DNA from: Pseudomonas sp. PICF141
Lineage (GTDB): Bacteria; Pseudomonadota; Gammaproteobacteria; Pseudomonadales; Pseudomonadaceae
Direction: 5' to 3'
Assembly (NCBI RefSeq): GCF_002286815.1
Contig: NZ_MUNM01000068.1
Span: 46,300-110,299 of the forward strand
Length of the DNA stretch: 64,000 nucleotides
The translations under genes and the position numbers were made by a program. Position 1 is the stretch's first letter; the number at the start of each line of letters is the position of its first letter. Below, piece after piece: positions 18,111 through 25,760 of this stretch. Under the pieces are notes generated by a model. That model saw only the letters and a list, made by a program, of their open reading frames with translations, was not told where the DNA came from and searched no databases.

Positions 18111-18116
18111 AAGCTT

Positions 18117-18167
18117 CGCGGGCAAGCCTCGCTCCTACAGGGGCTTGAAGGAGCGAGGCTGCCCGCG
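18117..18167. repeat. Inverted repeat between converging genes (REP-like, possible terminator)
   Basis: Arms CGCGGGCAAGCCTCGCTCC and its imperfect complement, directly after the amidotransferase stop and before the corA stop. Confidence 0.7.
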
Positions 18168-18185
18168 CAGACGCCTCGGTCCCGG

Positions 18186-19157
18186 CTACAACCACCCCGA
18201 CCGCTTGAAGCTCGTCCACAAACCGACGCACCCCACGGCGATAAATCCCAGTATTCCGAAATATCCGTAATGCCAAGTCAACTCAGGCATGTTCTCGAAG
18301 TTCATCCCGTAGATCCCGGCCACCGCCGTCGGGAACGCCAGAATCGCTGCCCACGCTGCAAACTTGCGCTGCACCACGCTCTGCCGCGACGCCTCCAGCA
18401 ATATCCCCACCTCAATGGTCTGGCTGGCAATGTCCGCCAGCGTCATCAGGTCTTCCATCTGCCGCGTGACATGAATCTGCACATCACGGAAATACGGGCG
18501 CATGTTCTTGTCAATGAATGGAAAGTTCAGCTTCTGCAGTTCCTCACCAATCTCCACCATTGGCGCCACATACCGGCGCAAGCGCAATACGTCGCGGCGC
18601 AGGCTATGGAGTTTCTGGATGTCATGCTCGTTCAAAGAATTGCGCATGACGTTGTGTTCCAGTTCATCGATCTCGGCATGGATCGCCTCACCCACGGGCT
18701 GGTAGTTTTCAATCACGAAGTCGAGGATGGCATAGAGTACGAAATCTTCCCCGTGCTCCAGTAACAGCGGCCGCGCCTCACAACGCTGTCGGACATAGGC
18801 GTAGGACGCTGAATGACCATTGCGTGCGGTAATGATGTAGCCTTTTCCGGCGAAGATATGAGTCTCGATGAACTCCAGTTTTCCTTCATCGCGGACCGGC
18901 GAATACGTCACGATAAACAGCGCGTCACCGAACGTTTCCAGTTTCGGTCGGCTGTGTTTTTCCAGGGCATCTTCGATGGCCAGTTCATGCAGGTTGAACT
19001 GACGTTGCAAATTGAACAGCTCTTCGGCGTTCGGCTCTTCCAGACCAATCCAGACAAAGTGGCCAGGCTTGGCAGCCCAGGCAGCGCCTTCATCGAGCGT
19101 GATATTGGTGACCTTCTTACCGGCACTGTAAACCGCAGCAGCAACGACTCTACCCAT
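18186..19157 (-). CDS. corA: Magnesium/cobalt transport protein CorA
   Basis: A 323-residue member of the CorA Mg2+ channel family. A long soluble N-terminal domain is followed by two C-terminal membrane helices. The signature GMN sits near residue 284 (GIYGMNFENMPEL) at the end of the first helix, and the basic tail SFKRSGWL follows the second. It should form a pentameric inner-membrane channel. It is transcribed leftward, alone. Confidence 0.93.
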   Translation of the reverse strand: MGRVVAAAVYSAGKKVTNITLDEGAAWAAKPGHFVWIGLEEPNAEELFNLQRQFNLHELAIEDALEKHSRPKLETFGDALFIVTYSPVRDEGKLEFIETHIFAGKGYIITARNGHSASYAYVRQRCEARPLLLEHGEDFVLYAILDFVIENYQPVGEAIHAEIDELEHNVMRNSLNEHDIQKLHSLRRDVLRLRRYVAPMVEIGEELQKLNFPFIDKNMRPYFRDVQIHVTRQMEDLMTLADIASQTIEVGILLEASRQSVVQRKFAAWAAILAFPTAVAGIYGMNFENMPELTWHYGYFGILGFIAVGCVGLWTSFKRSGWL

Positions 19158-19280
19158 GATTTTGGTTCACTTCTTTTAGCGCTTTGTATTAGCAAATATG
19201 CAGTGGCAAGCAGGATTGAGCTTAACCTTGTCTGCTGCTTCAGAGTCAGCGAAATCTGTAGAGTTCGTAGGCAAAGAAAA

Positions 19281-19305
19281 CCCGCGCACGGCGGGTTTTT
19301 TTCAA
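19281..19305. terminator. Bidirectional intrinsic terminator
   Basis: Stem CCCGC-GCACG-GCGGG, followed by T8 with one C on the plus strand and by T4 on the minus strand. It overlaps the end of the plsC gene and ends that leftward transcript. Confidence 0.75.
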
Positions 19306-20024
19306 GCGGCCTGTAATTGCCGATCCATCGAGTCGATGCATTCGCGCATCTGCTCGCGGCACTGGGCAATCAGCATCGGCATGTCATCCAGGCTCAATCC
19401 AGCCGTAGGAATCGCCGGTAACGAACGGATCAGAATTTTCCCACTGCGCCAGCGGTTCAATTGCATGTGTTTGACGTAACTGCTGACACACACCGGAACA
19501 ATCGGCACGCCTGCGGCAATCGCCATCTGGAACGCGCCTTTCTTGAAGGGCAGCAGCTCTTCGCCAAGGTTGCGCGTGCCTTCGGGGAAAACCCAGATCG
19601 AGGTGTCTTCATGCTGCAAGGTGCGAGTCGTAGTCAGCATCGACTGGCGTGCCTTGTGGGCATTGCCGCGGTCGATCAACACATTGCCGGCCAGCCAGAA
19701 CAACTGCCCGAACAACGGCACCCACTTCAGGCTCTTCTTGCCAATGCACACGGTGCGGCGGGGTACCACATTACCGAATACAAACAGATCGTAGTTGGAC
19801 TGGTGGTTCGCAACGATCACGCAGCTGTCAGGCTTATCCATCAACGGCCCGACGTCAGCCTTCACCCGCAAACGCAGAATGCACATCGCCGGCCATGCAT
19901 ACAGACGCGCGCATAAACGGCTGTTGTCCGGATTGAACGGCCGGCACAGACCGATAATCACCCCAAGCATACCGGCCAGAATAAAGTGCAAGCCCATCAA
20001 TAACATACGAAACACAAACAACAT
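19302..20024 (-). CDS. plsC: 1-acyl-sn-glycerol-3-phosphate acyltransferase
   Basis: A 240-residue membrane-bound acyltransferase that makes phosphatidic acid from lysophosphatidic acid. It has an N-terminal hydrophobic segment (residues 1-28), the catalytic HX4D motif at H74-D79 (NHQSNYD), and the substrate motif FPEGTRN at about 147-152. Pseudomonas carries several paralogues, so the gene symbol marks family, not uniqueness. Confidence 0.88.
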   Translation of the reverse strand: MLFVFRMLLMGLHFILAGMLGVIIGLCRPFNPDNSRLCARLYAWPAMCILRLRVKADVGPLMDKPDSCVIVANHQSNYDLFVFGNVVPRRTVCIGKKSLKWVPLFGQLFWLAGNVLIDRGNAHKARQSMLTTTRTLQHEDTSIWVFPEGTRNLGEELLPFKKGAFQMAIAAGVPIVPVCVSSYVKHMQLNRWRSGKILIRSLPAIPTAGLSLDDMPMLIAQCREQMRECIDSMDRQLQAA

Positions 20025-20186
20025 TTAAAGGGCCCACCGGGACAAAAGGTGGCGCAGTGTACGGAGGTGTACTGTTTTCGGCAATTGCCGCTATAAAAGT
20101 GGGAGATGGCCGATATTTGAGCGCATATTCCCGACATCTGGGTCAGATGCGGTCTAGAGCGGTTGTAGGCTTTAAACCACACGGGC

Positions 20187-20217
20187 AAAAAAGCCCGACA
20201 CGACGGTCGGGCTTTTC
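20187..20217. terminator. Bidirectional intrinsic terminator
   Basis: Hairpin AGCCCGAC-ACGACG-GTCGGGCT with A6 before and T4 after. On the minus strand it follows the crotonase stop by 18 bases and reads into six T. Confidence 0.8.
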
Positions 20218-20234
20218 GTACAGCGCATTCGGGC

Positions 20235-20924
20235 TTAACCCATATATTCCTGATCCAGGATGATCGCGTTGTCCAGCGTCTCCAGCAGTGCCTTGCGCAC
20301 TTTCAGCTTGGTATTTTTATGGGCCGTCATATTGAGCTTCTTCAACTGACGAGCCGCCGCCAGCGCTGCGCCTTGCAGCTCTTCGGCCGACACCACCAGG
20401 TCAAGGAAACCGGCATCCACGGCACTCTGCGGATTGAACATCTCGGCATTGATCACCGCGCGATGAAACGCCGACTTGCGCAGACGATCACGCGCCAACT
20501 CGATACCGGCATGGTGCATGGTCATGCCGATCTGCACTTCATTCAGACCAATGCTGAACGGGCCATCGACACCAATGCGGTAGTCAGCCGACAACAAAAT
20601 AAACGCACCCTTGGCCACCGCATGCCCAGGACACGCCACGACCACCGGGAAGGGGTGCGACAACAGGCGACGAGCCAGCGTCGAACCGGCAGCCACCAAT
20701 GCAATCGCTTCTTTTGGGCCGGCCGTCATCACCTTCAAGTCATAACCACCCGAAAAAATACCCGGCTGACTGGTAATGATCACCACCGCCCGATCCGCCA
20801 CCGCCCGATCCAGGGCTGCGTTAAACGCAACAATCACATCCGGTGAGATGGCATTGACCTTGCCATTGCTCAAGGTCAGGGTCGCGATACCGTCTTCGAG
20901 ATGGTAGGAAATCAACTCACTCAT
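20235..20924 (-). CDS. Crotonase / enoyl-CoA hydratase family protein
   Basis: A 229-residue crotonase-fold protein. The first oxyanion block reads GIFSGGYDLKVM and the second PGHAVAKGAFILLSADYRIG. The usual hydratase glutamates are not both obvious (ALNEVQIGM holds one), so it may be an isomerase or act on another CoA ester. A ribosome site is weak. Leftward and monocistronic. Confidence 0.85.
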   Translation of the reverse strand: MSELISYHLEDGIATLTLSNGKVNAISPDVIVAFNAALDRAVADRAVVIITSQPGIFSGGYDLKVMTAGPKEAIALVAAGSTLARRLLSHPFPVVVACPGHAVAKGAFILLSADYRIGVDGPFSIGLNEVQIGMTMHHAGIELARDRLRKSAFHRAVINAEMFNPQSAVDAGFLDLVVSAEELQGAALAAARQLKKLNMTAHKNTKLKVRKALLETLDNAIILDQEYMG

Positions 20925-21164
20925 GACGCCAATCCTATTAATAAAGTAAGCCAGACGTTACTCACCGTCGTAGGCCAGGTAAAGCGCCGTGACTGACCGC
21001 TCGGTCACCTTTTCCCCGCCCGGCAAGCGTCGCCGGCCACGCCAGCCGCGCATTCCCCTCTATATAGGAGAGGATGCGAAGCCGGAGATTGGCGGATTTG
21101 CCATGACACGGCAGCCAGCGGAACGACTAAATCGCTAACCGCATGAAAATTCTGCAAAAAAAAT

Positions 21165-21193
21165 TTGCCATCAGAAAAGCTTTCGACTACATT
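21165..21193 (+). promoter_or_regulatory. Sigma70 promoter of tRNA-Ser
   Basis: TTGCCA and TACATT are separated by 17 bases, and an A8 tract just upstream could serve as an UP element. The -10 box lies about 38 bases before the tRNA. Confidence 0.65.
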
Positions 21194-21231
21194 AGCGCGC
21201 CTCGACAGACAGAACATGTTTGACGAGATAC

Positions 21232-21321
21232 GGTGAAGTGTCCGAGTGGCTTAAGGAGCACGCCTGGAAAGTGTGTATACAGGAAACTGTATCGAGAGTT
21301 CGAATCTCTCCTTCACCGCCA
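21232..21321 (+). tRNA. tRNA-Ser (anticodon GGA)
   Basis: A 90-base class II tRNA. The acceptor stem pairs GGTGAAG with CTTCACC, the anticodon loop is CTGGAAA with anticodon GGA, the variable arm is long, the T-loop is TTCGAAT, and CCA is encoded. It reads UCC/UCU serine codons. Its last 23 bases are repeated at 57622-57644, so it is the integration site of the prophage. The gene stays intact because the phage restores the 3' end. Confidence 0.96.
21299..21321 (+). repeat. attL: 23-bp direct repeat in the tRNA-Ser 3' end
   Basis: Identical to 57622-57644; it runs from the T-loop TTCGAATC to the encoded CCA. The flanking bases differ on both sides (G/T before, C/A after). Confidence 0.95.
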
Positions 21322-21335
21322 CATTCTGAAAACGC

Positions 21336-21380
21336 AAACCCCTGATTTTCCTAGAGAAAATCGGGGGTTTGTGGTTTTTG
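21336..21380 (+). terminator. Phage-borne terminator behind tRNA-Ser
   Basis: A 15-bp stem AAACCCCTGATTTTC / GAAAATCGGGGGTTT with one G-T pair, followed by a T-rich tail (TGTGGTTTTTGG). It lies inside attL and closely resembles the host terminator beyond attR (57658-57693), so it replaces the displaced tRNA terminator. Confidence 0.8.
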
Positions 21381-21397
21381 GCGTCTGAAAAATGCCC

Positions 21398-21418
21398 ATA
21401 TGGGACTGATATGGGACT
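21398..21418. repeat. Two ATATGGGACT direct repeats near attL (possible integrase arm sites)
   Basis: ATATGGGACT occurs at 21398-21407 and 21409-21418, one helical turn apart. This is the spacing expected of arm-type sites bound by tyrosine integrases; binding is inferred. Confidence 0.5.
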
Positions 21419-21543
21419 CGAGTGTCTTTCCGGCCTAGTAAATGCGAGTCGCATCTCGTTGATCGCGGTGCCTAAAATCAGCGTTTACTACACTCAATCC
21501 ACGGAACCGACAACTGCCGCCGACCAACTGAAAGGAATACCCC

Positions 21544-21747
21544 ATGACTTGGTTCGGCTTCGTCGGCAATTTGCTCGCCGTCGCGCTTATTGAGTACGTA
21601 GCGGTTGGCTCCTATGGCGAATTTAACGTACTGCGCTGGCCGCTTTTCATCTGGCTCTGTTATGCCGCCACGCTCGCCATGTTTGTGGCATACCTGCTAC
21701 CTGAAGTTCTGGAAGCCCGGCGCAAGGCCAGGGCGCGTGATGCATAA
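21544..21747 (+). CDS. Small membrane protein, 67 residues
   Basis: Starts MTWFGFVGNLLAVALIEYVA with two hydrophobic helices and a basic C-terminal tail (EARRKARARDA). It has an AAAGGA ribosome site. It lies inside the prophage next to attL and is probably expressed from the lysogen. Function unknown. Confidence 0.65.
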   Translation: MTWFGFVGNLLAVALIEYVAVGSYGEFNVLRWPLFIWLCYAATLAMFVAYLLPEVLEARRKARARDA

Positions 21748-21880
21748 CGCCCATTGATCGGAGAGGGAAAACTCTATCTTTAACCGGACAAACTTTCCCC
21801 GGAAAGGAACCTCCGCCCGCTGACGGGTGGACTAAGCTGAAGCGGTCGCCCCGCGTGGGCATTCGCAGAGGAAAGGACGC

Positions 21881-22090
21881 ATGCAGCTCCATGAAGCGGC
21901 TGAAATAATCGAAGTATTAGGCCAGACCAAGGCGAACGCACTATTAGCCGAAGGCTGGAAACTGCTGGCGGTAACCACCGCCACGGGAAATGACGAAAAC
22001 AAAAACCTGTATGTGCATTACGTCCTGGGCAAGCCGGAAAAAGCGGTTGGATACATACCGTCGGTGGGCAAGGTGTCCAGGAAAGACTGA
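21881..22090 (+). CDS. Small hypothetical protein, 69 residues
   Basis: Starts MQLHEAAEIIEVLGQTKANA and ends in a beta-rich segment (NLYVHYVLGKPEKAVGY). It is soluble and has a strong AGGAAAGGA ribosome site. A bidirectional terminator follows within 50 bases. No family recognised. Confidence 0.65.
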   Translation: MQLHEAAEIIEVLGQTKANALLAEGWKLLAVTTATGNDENKNLYVHYVLGKPEKAVGYIPSVGKVSRKD

Positions 22091-22131
22091 GCGCATCACT
22101 CGTAACGCGCGCTATGTTCAATCGGTCCCAC

Positions 22132-22159
22132 AAAAAAAAGCCCGCTCCGGCGGGCTTTT
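22132..22159. terminator. Bidirectional intrinsic terminator
   Basis: Stem AGCCCGC-TCCG-GCGGGCT with A8 before and T4 after. It serves the rightward small gene and the leftward exported-protein gene, which converge here. Confidence 0.85.
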
Positions 22160-22243
22160 GTCGTTTAGCGTCACATCAAGCGTTTATAGATGGCGTTGTT
22201 CGACGCAACTTTGCGCAGGCCCCTGCCCGAACGCATCAGCGCT

Positions 22244-22882
22244 TCAGTCAGTTTTCTTAGCCGTATAAAAATTGCCGTTTTCGCCCCAGAACTCCAGATC
22301 GCCCTTTGCGTTAACGAGGTAATACTCACCGAAATCGCTTCCTTCAGCATCGACTAGAACAGATCGGCCGGAAATCTTCTTCGAAACAAATTCCGTGGTT
22401 CCCGACGAGCCATCTTTATACGTGGAGCGGATAAATATTTTCCCGCCTTTTCGGTAACCCACCATTTTGTAATCGGTTCCCCAGTTACTCAGCCAGCTAC
22501 CAAACACCTCTCCTTCTGCTGCTGTGCTGCTGGTCTTAAGTTTTTTGTATTCAGCGACTGTGGTTCCCAAAAACCGAACGTTTAATGTCGGGTCAAAATC
22601 TGTCTTGGCCCAGTACCCACCACCATCCTCACCTTTGATCCGCCAGCTGATGAAGGTTCGTTGAAAACTCATTGGGTTCGAATTTTTGATTTGATTCGCC
22701 AATGCTTCAAGTGTGGGTTGATCCACACGTTCGTCTAGAACAACCTCGACTGCTCGCTTGATATCGCGCTTAGACTTATCACTGACTACCGAATAGTTAA
22801 TATCCTGGAGGGAAGAGGCGGCGGAGGTAGCAAAGCTTACGACTGTGGCCAGAATTCCGAAAAAATGCGCAAAACGGTTCAT
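22244..22882 (-). CDS. Exported hypothetical protein (prophage cargo)
   Basis: A 212-residue protein with a signal peptide (MNRFAHFFGILATVVSFATSA) and a mature part of lysine-rich helices followed by beta strands (FISWRIKGEDGGGYWAKTDF, GEYYLVNAKGDLEFWG). GGAG lies twelve bases upstream of the ATG. It is not part of the phage core set and has its own leftward unit near attL, so it is likely a lysogenic-conversion gene acting in the periplasm. No family recognised. Confidence 0.7.
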   Translation of the reverse strand: MNRFAHFFGILATVVSFATSAASSLQDINYSVVSDKSKRDIKRAVEVVLDERVDQPTLEALANQIKNSNPMSFQRTFISWRIKGEDGGGYWAKTDFDPTLNVRFLGTTVAEYKKLKTSSTAAEGEVFGSWLSNWGTDYKMVGYRKGGKIFIRSTYKDGSSGTTEFVSKKISGRSVLVDAEGSDFGEYYLVNAKGDLEFWGENGNFYTAKKTD

Positions 22883-23013
22883 CCATAAACTCCATGATTA
22901 CAAAGTGACATCGCGGATTCTGTCATGGTTGTTCTGAATCCTCCTCATTTTTAGTTTATGCCGAGGCTGCACTGCGAATAACGGGACATTCGTTAAATGC
23001 CCCCCGTCATCCC

Positions 23014-23036
23014 AGCCCACCCTGGTGGGCTTTTTT
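23014..23036 (+). terminator. Strong rightward terminator without an upstream gene
   Basis: Stem AGCCCACC-CT-GGTGGGCT followed by T6. The nearest rightward gene upstream already has its own terminator, so this one may end a small RNA or attenuate transcription into the gene at 23141. Confidence 0.65.
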
Positions 23037-23140
23037 GTGGCTGCTGGACGCCAGTAGTTGGGGGAATGGCCTACCATTCCCCTAGTGAGGGGTTTTACGC
23101 GCATTCGGCCCCTGTCCTTTCTGCCCAGAGACCTGCTTGA

Positions 23141-23359
23141 ATGTCCGTGCCCTATCTCCCGCTGGAAGCCTGGAACAAACACTGGCAACTCGACGGCTCG
23201 CGGGTGCGCTGTCGGCTGTGTAACCACGTCCAGGACCTAACGCAGGCCGGCGCTTTTACCCACGCACCGTACTGCAAAGCTCGGACCGTCGAACCCCAAT
23301 ACCCCAGCCGTGAACTGGCTGTGCTGCTGCAGCAAAAAATCCAGGCCGGGTTGTATTGA
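23141..23359 (+). CDS. Small zinc-finger-like phage protein
   Basis: A 72-residue protein starting MSVPYLPLEAWNKHWQLDGS. Its cysteines and histidines (CRLCNHVQ...FTHAPYC) form a C-x2-C ... H-x3-C pattern able to bind one zinc. Its role is unknown; the finger suggests nucleic acid binding. It faces the integrase region. Confidence 0.6.
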   Translation: MSVPYLPLEAWNKHWQLDGSRVRCRLCNHVQDLTQAGAFTHAPYCKARTVEPQYPSRELAVLLQQKIQAGLY

Positions 23360-23412
23360 TGCGCGCCGGGATTACCGTCGATACTGGGACAGGTCCCGGC
23401 AAGTCCAATTCT

Positions 23413-23628
23413 CTAGCGACTTTCGACCGAATGACCAATGCGGAGTCTATCGGTGTCGTCGATTTCGGTGGCTCTTACGTAGCAGGCACCTGAGGCCTTC
23501 TGTCCTTGAACTCTCTGGAGCATTAACATTCTTTCCATGCCTTGCTTGCAGTGCGCCTCTGAATTTCTTGGGAAGGCCTCTACACCCTTCCCGTCGATCA
23601 TCAGGATGAAAACCCACATTTTTAGCAT
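23413..23628 (-). CDS. Small phage protein downstream of the integrase gene
   Basis: A 71-residue protein starting MLKMWVFILMIDGKGVEAFP. AAGGAGG stands at ideal distance from the ATG, which makes it a real gene. A position beside int would suit an excisionase, but no winged-helix pattern is obvious. The N-terminus is hydrophobic. Function unknown. Confidence 0.6.
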   Translation of the reverse strand: MLKMWVFILMIDGKGVEAFPRNSEAHCKQGMERMLMLQRVQGQKASGACYVRATEIDDTDRLRIGHSVESR

Positions 23629-23704
23629 GACGCCTCCTTGGCTTTGGGAGCGAAGCGGGTGGGGGGGTATTACACCCCCACATCAGTACGGTATAGCTGA
23701 ACCT

Positions 23705-24868
23705 CTATAGCTTCAGTGCTAATTGCAACATCCCGACGACATCCGGCCCATCCTCGTTGATCCACGTCCCGTAATGCTGGCGGATCATGTTCCCGTTGGT
23801 GTGGCCCATCTGTTCGGCTATCCAGTCGATCGAGGCTACACCGGTGGTCAGCAACTGGCTGGCGTATGTGTGCCGGCATTGACCAGGCCCACGATAGCGA
23901 ACCCCGGCCGCGAGCAAATGAGCCTTGAAGAACCTGTCTCGTACCACGAAGTCATTAACGTGCGGCAGGCCGCTTTTCGTATTCAGGAAGACAAAGTGCA
24001 GTTTGTGTTGCCGTACCGTCTTGTTGTCCCGCTCAACGATATCAACGGTTTCTGCTTTCCTCTTTCGATTCAACGCATCGATCTTCTGCAGTGCATCCCA
24101 GGCGGGTGCAAGTAGGCGAACCCTACGCGTCGATCGACGGGTTTTCGTCACCCGGTAAGCCCCACGCACCTTGGACCTGCGGAAGGTCACTGTGCCTTGT
24201 TCCAGGTCGATATCCTCCCACGCCAGGGCGATCGTCTCGGATACTCGGGGGCCCGCCCATATCATGAACTGGACCATCAACAGCTCTTGCGTGCGGCTGG
24301 TCGGAGTATCCAGGATCTGTTTGATTTCCGCCCGGGTGAACGGATCCGGAGCCTCGGGATCTGGCAGACGCACCATCAAACCCTCGGTCGGGTCGTGCGC
24401 GACTTTCATCCTGGTGCGGTACAGTCTGAACACCTGCCGCACGTTGCTGATGATGTCGCGGATGGTTTTGTTTTTGAGCGTTTTCGACAGGGTGCCCTGG
24501 ATCCACTCCTGCAGGTCCAGGTGATCGATCTTGTTGATCTGTGCCTTGCCCCAGCGCGGCCGCACATGAACCTCTGCCTTGTTCGCGTAGCCCCGATAGC
24601 TCGATGCCGCCACGCTGTTGGCCTTGATCTTCAACCACAGGTCCAGGTAGTGGCCAAAGGTGTTTTCGACCAGCTTGGCCGAGTTGGGGAAGTGCCGCGC
24701 GTAATCAAACGTGCCGGTCTGGATCTCGTATTCGATAATGTCGACCAGGCGCCTTGCCTGGGCGACGATGGCCGGCGTATTGCCTCCCGGGATTGCTTCC
24801 CGACACTTTTCCCCATTGTGTTGAAAATAGATTCTCACGGAATTACCGCGAGCTTCGACCCCACTCAT
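23705..24868 (-). CDS. int: Tyrosine-type phage integrase
   Basis: A 387-residue site-specific recombinase that inserts and excises the prophage at tRNA-Ser. An N-terminal SAM-like core-binding domain (about 60-165) precedes the catalytic domain. The catalytic residues are R in GPRVSETIAL, H and R in CRHTYASQLL, H in MGHTNGN and the tyrosine nucleophile in RQHYGTW. A leftward terminator at 24918-24940 separates it from the replication operon, so it probably has its own promoter. Confidence 0.95.
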   Translation of the reverse strand: MSGVEARGNSVRIYFQHNGEKCREAIPGGNTPAIVAQARRLVDIIEYEIQTGTFDYARHFPNSAKLVENTFGHYLDLWLKIKANSVAASSYRGYANKAEVHVRPRWGKAQINKIDHLDLQEWIQGTLSKTLKNKTIRDIISNVRQVFRLYRTRMKVAHDPTEGLMVRLPDPEAPDPFTRAEIKQILDTPTSRTQELLMVQFMIWAGPRVSETIALAWEDIDLEQGTVTFRRSKVRGAYRVTKTRRSTRRVRLLAPAWDALQKIDALNRKRKAETVDIVERDNKTVRQHKLHFVFLNTKSGLPHVNDFVVRDRFFKAHLLAAGVRYRGPGQCRHTYASQLLTTGVASIDWIAEQMGHTNGNMIRQHYGTWINEDGPDVVGMLQLALKL

Positions 24869-24917
24869 GTAAACCCCTAACGCTGTGCTTGTTTATTGAC
24901 AGTCTGACGATCGGAAA

Positions 24918-24940
24918 CAAAAAGGCCCGTTTCCGGGCCA
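24918..24940 (-). terminator. Leftward terminator between replication operon and int
   Basis: On the minus strand the stem GGCCCG-GAAA-CGGGCC has a GNRA-like GAAA loop and is followed by T5. Confidence 0.8.
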
Positions 24941-24973
24941 AGTATCTGGAAGCGCATCTTCTGGTGGACGCGG

Positions 24974-25144
24974 CTATGGCTTGGGCTTGCGGTTGCGCAG
25001 GTGGGCATTCTGCAGCTGGCGCCGCCGGCTGCATTTCAAATGGTTGCCCTGGGCGCGCCACTTGCCGCACTGGTCACAAACGCTGGTGTAATCAATGTTC
25101 CAGGGAAAGGGCCGTACTGGTGTTACTGCAGGGTTATTAGACAT
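24974..25144 (-). CDS. Small cysteine-rich phage protein
   Basis: A 56-residue basic protein starting MSNNPAVTPVRPFPWNIDY with CDQCGKWRAQGNHLKC, a C-x2-C ... C arrangement that may hold a metal. ATG 25144 overlaps the stop of the gene upstream, so translation is coupled. Function unknown. Confidence 0.6.
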   Translation of the reverse strand: MSNNPAVTPVRPFPWNIDYTSVCDQCGKWRAQGNHLKCSRRRQLQNAHLRNRKPKP

Positions 25145-25385
25145 TGCGCGATTCACCCCGGGTTGCGGGGTTGGCGAGCAGTTGGGCAACCACGGCGGCA
25201 TCCGTTTCGTTCAGTTCACCCAAGGTGCTGGCCCTCTGACTGAGGCTTTCGAGGCGCGTTCGTGATTCAGGGGTTTTGTGCACCAGGTAGCCAATGATGG
25301 CCGCGCCGATGATCGCGGTGGCCACAAGGTGGCGTGCCGGTGTGGTAGCCTTCGTGCCGCTGCTGCTTTGGTTCTGTGCTTGCAT
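25137..25385 (-). CDS. Small membrane-anchored phage protein
   Basis: An 82-residue protein starting MQAQNQSSSGTKATTPARHL, with one hydrophobic helix (VATAIIGAAIIGYLV, about 21-35) and a helical acidic tail. It is in the early leftward operon between the P-loop gene and the cysteine-rich gene. Function unknown. Confidence 0.6.
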   Translation of the reverse strand: MQAQNQSSSGTKATTPARHLVATAIIGAAIIGYLVHKTPESRTRLESLSQRASTLGELNETDAAVVAQLLANPATRGESRNV

Positions 25386-25451
25386 GGTATAGCCCTCGGT
25401 AGTGGTTAGGTGTCGGGGAGCTGCAACTCCTCGGCACTGCTTCTTTTACGG

Positions 25452-25745
25452 TCAGTCCTTACGGGCCAGGTGGATCACCAGTCCATCAAACTCCGGCTCA
25501 TGTTCAACACATGATTGCCATTCCAGAACCCTCAAAATCTGTTGCCTGCTGCAGTCATCCACCAGGATTTCGCGCTGGCCACCTGCTGCCCGGACTTCCA
25601 GAATTTCCAGCAAGCCATCCTTCCCATAAGCACCGGCGTGGATGATCGGCGCGCTTTGTCCTGTGAAGTCCAAACGGTCCTGTACTGATTGGAGCTTGCT
25701 TGTTTTGCCATCGCCGGCATTGCCCATAAACACTTGGATCTGCAT
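25452..25745 (-). CDS. Stand-alone small P-loop protein
   Basis: A 97-residue protein with a Walker A motif at its very N-terminus (MGNAGDGKTSKL, residues 7-18) and a Walker B-like strand (EILVDDCS, near 60). It is much shorter than any complete NTPase domain, so it may bind nucleotide as an oligomer or with a partner. It lies 15 bases downstream of the primase-helicase gene, which suggests a role in phage DNA replication. Confidence 0.7.
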   Translation of the reverse strand: MQIQVFMGNAGDGKTSKLQSVQDRLDFTGQSAPIIHAGAYGKDGLLEILEVRAAGGQREILVDDCSRQQILRVLEWQSCVEHEPEFDGLVIHLARKD

Positions 25746-25760
25746 CGGTCTTGCTCTCCT

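Noticed and set aside
21005..21217. Leftward 70-codon frame upstream of tRNA-Ser
   Set aside because: It covers the tRNA promoter, has low protein character and no good ribosome site.
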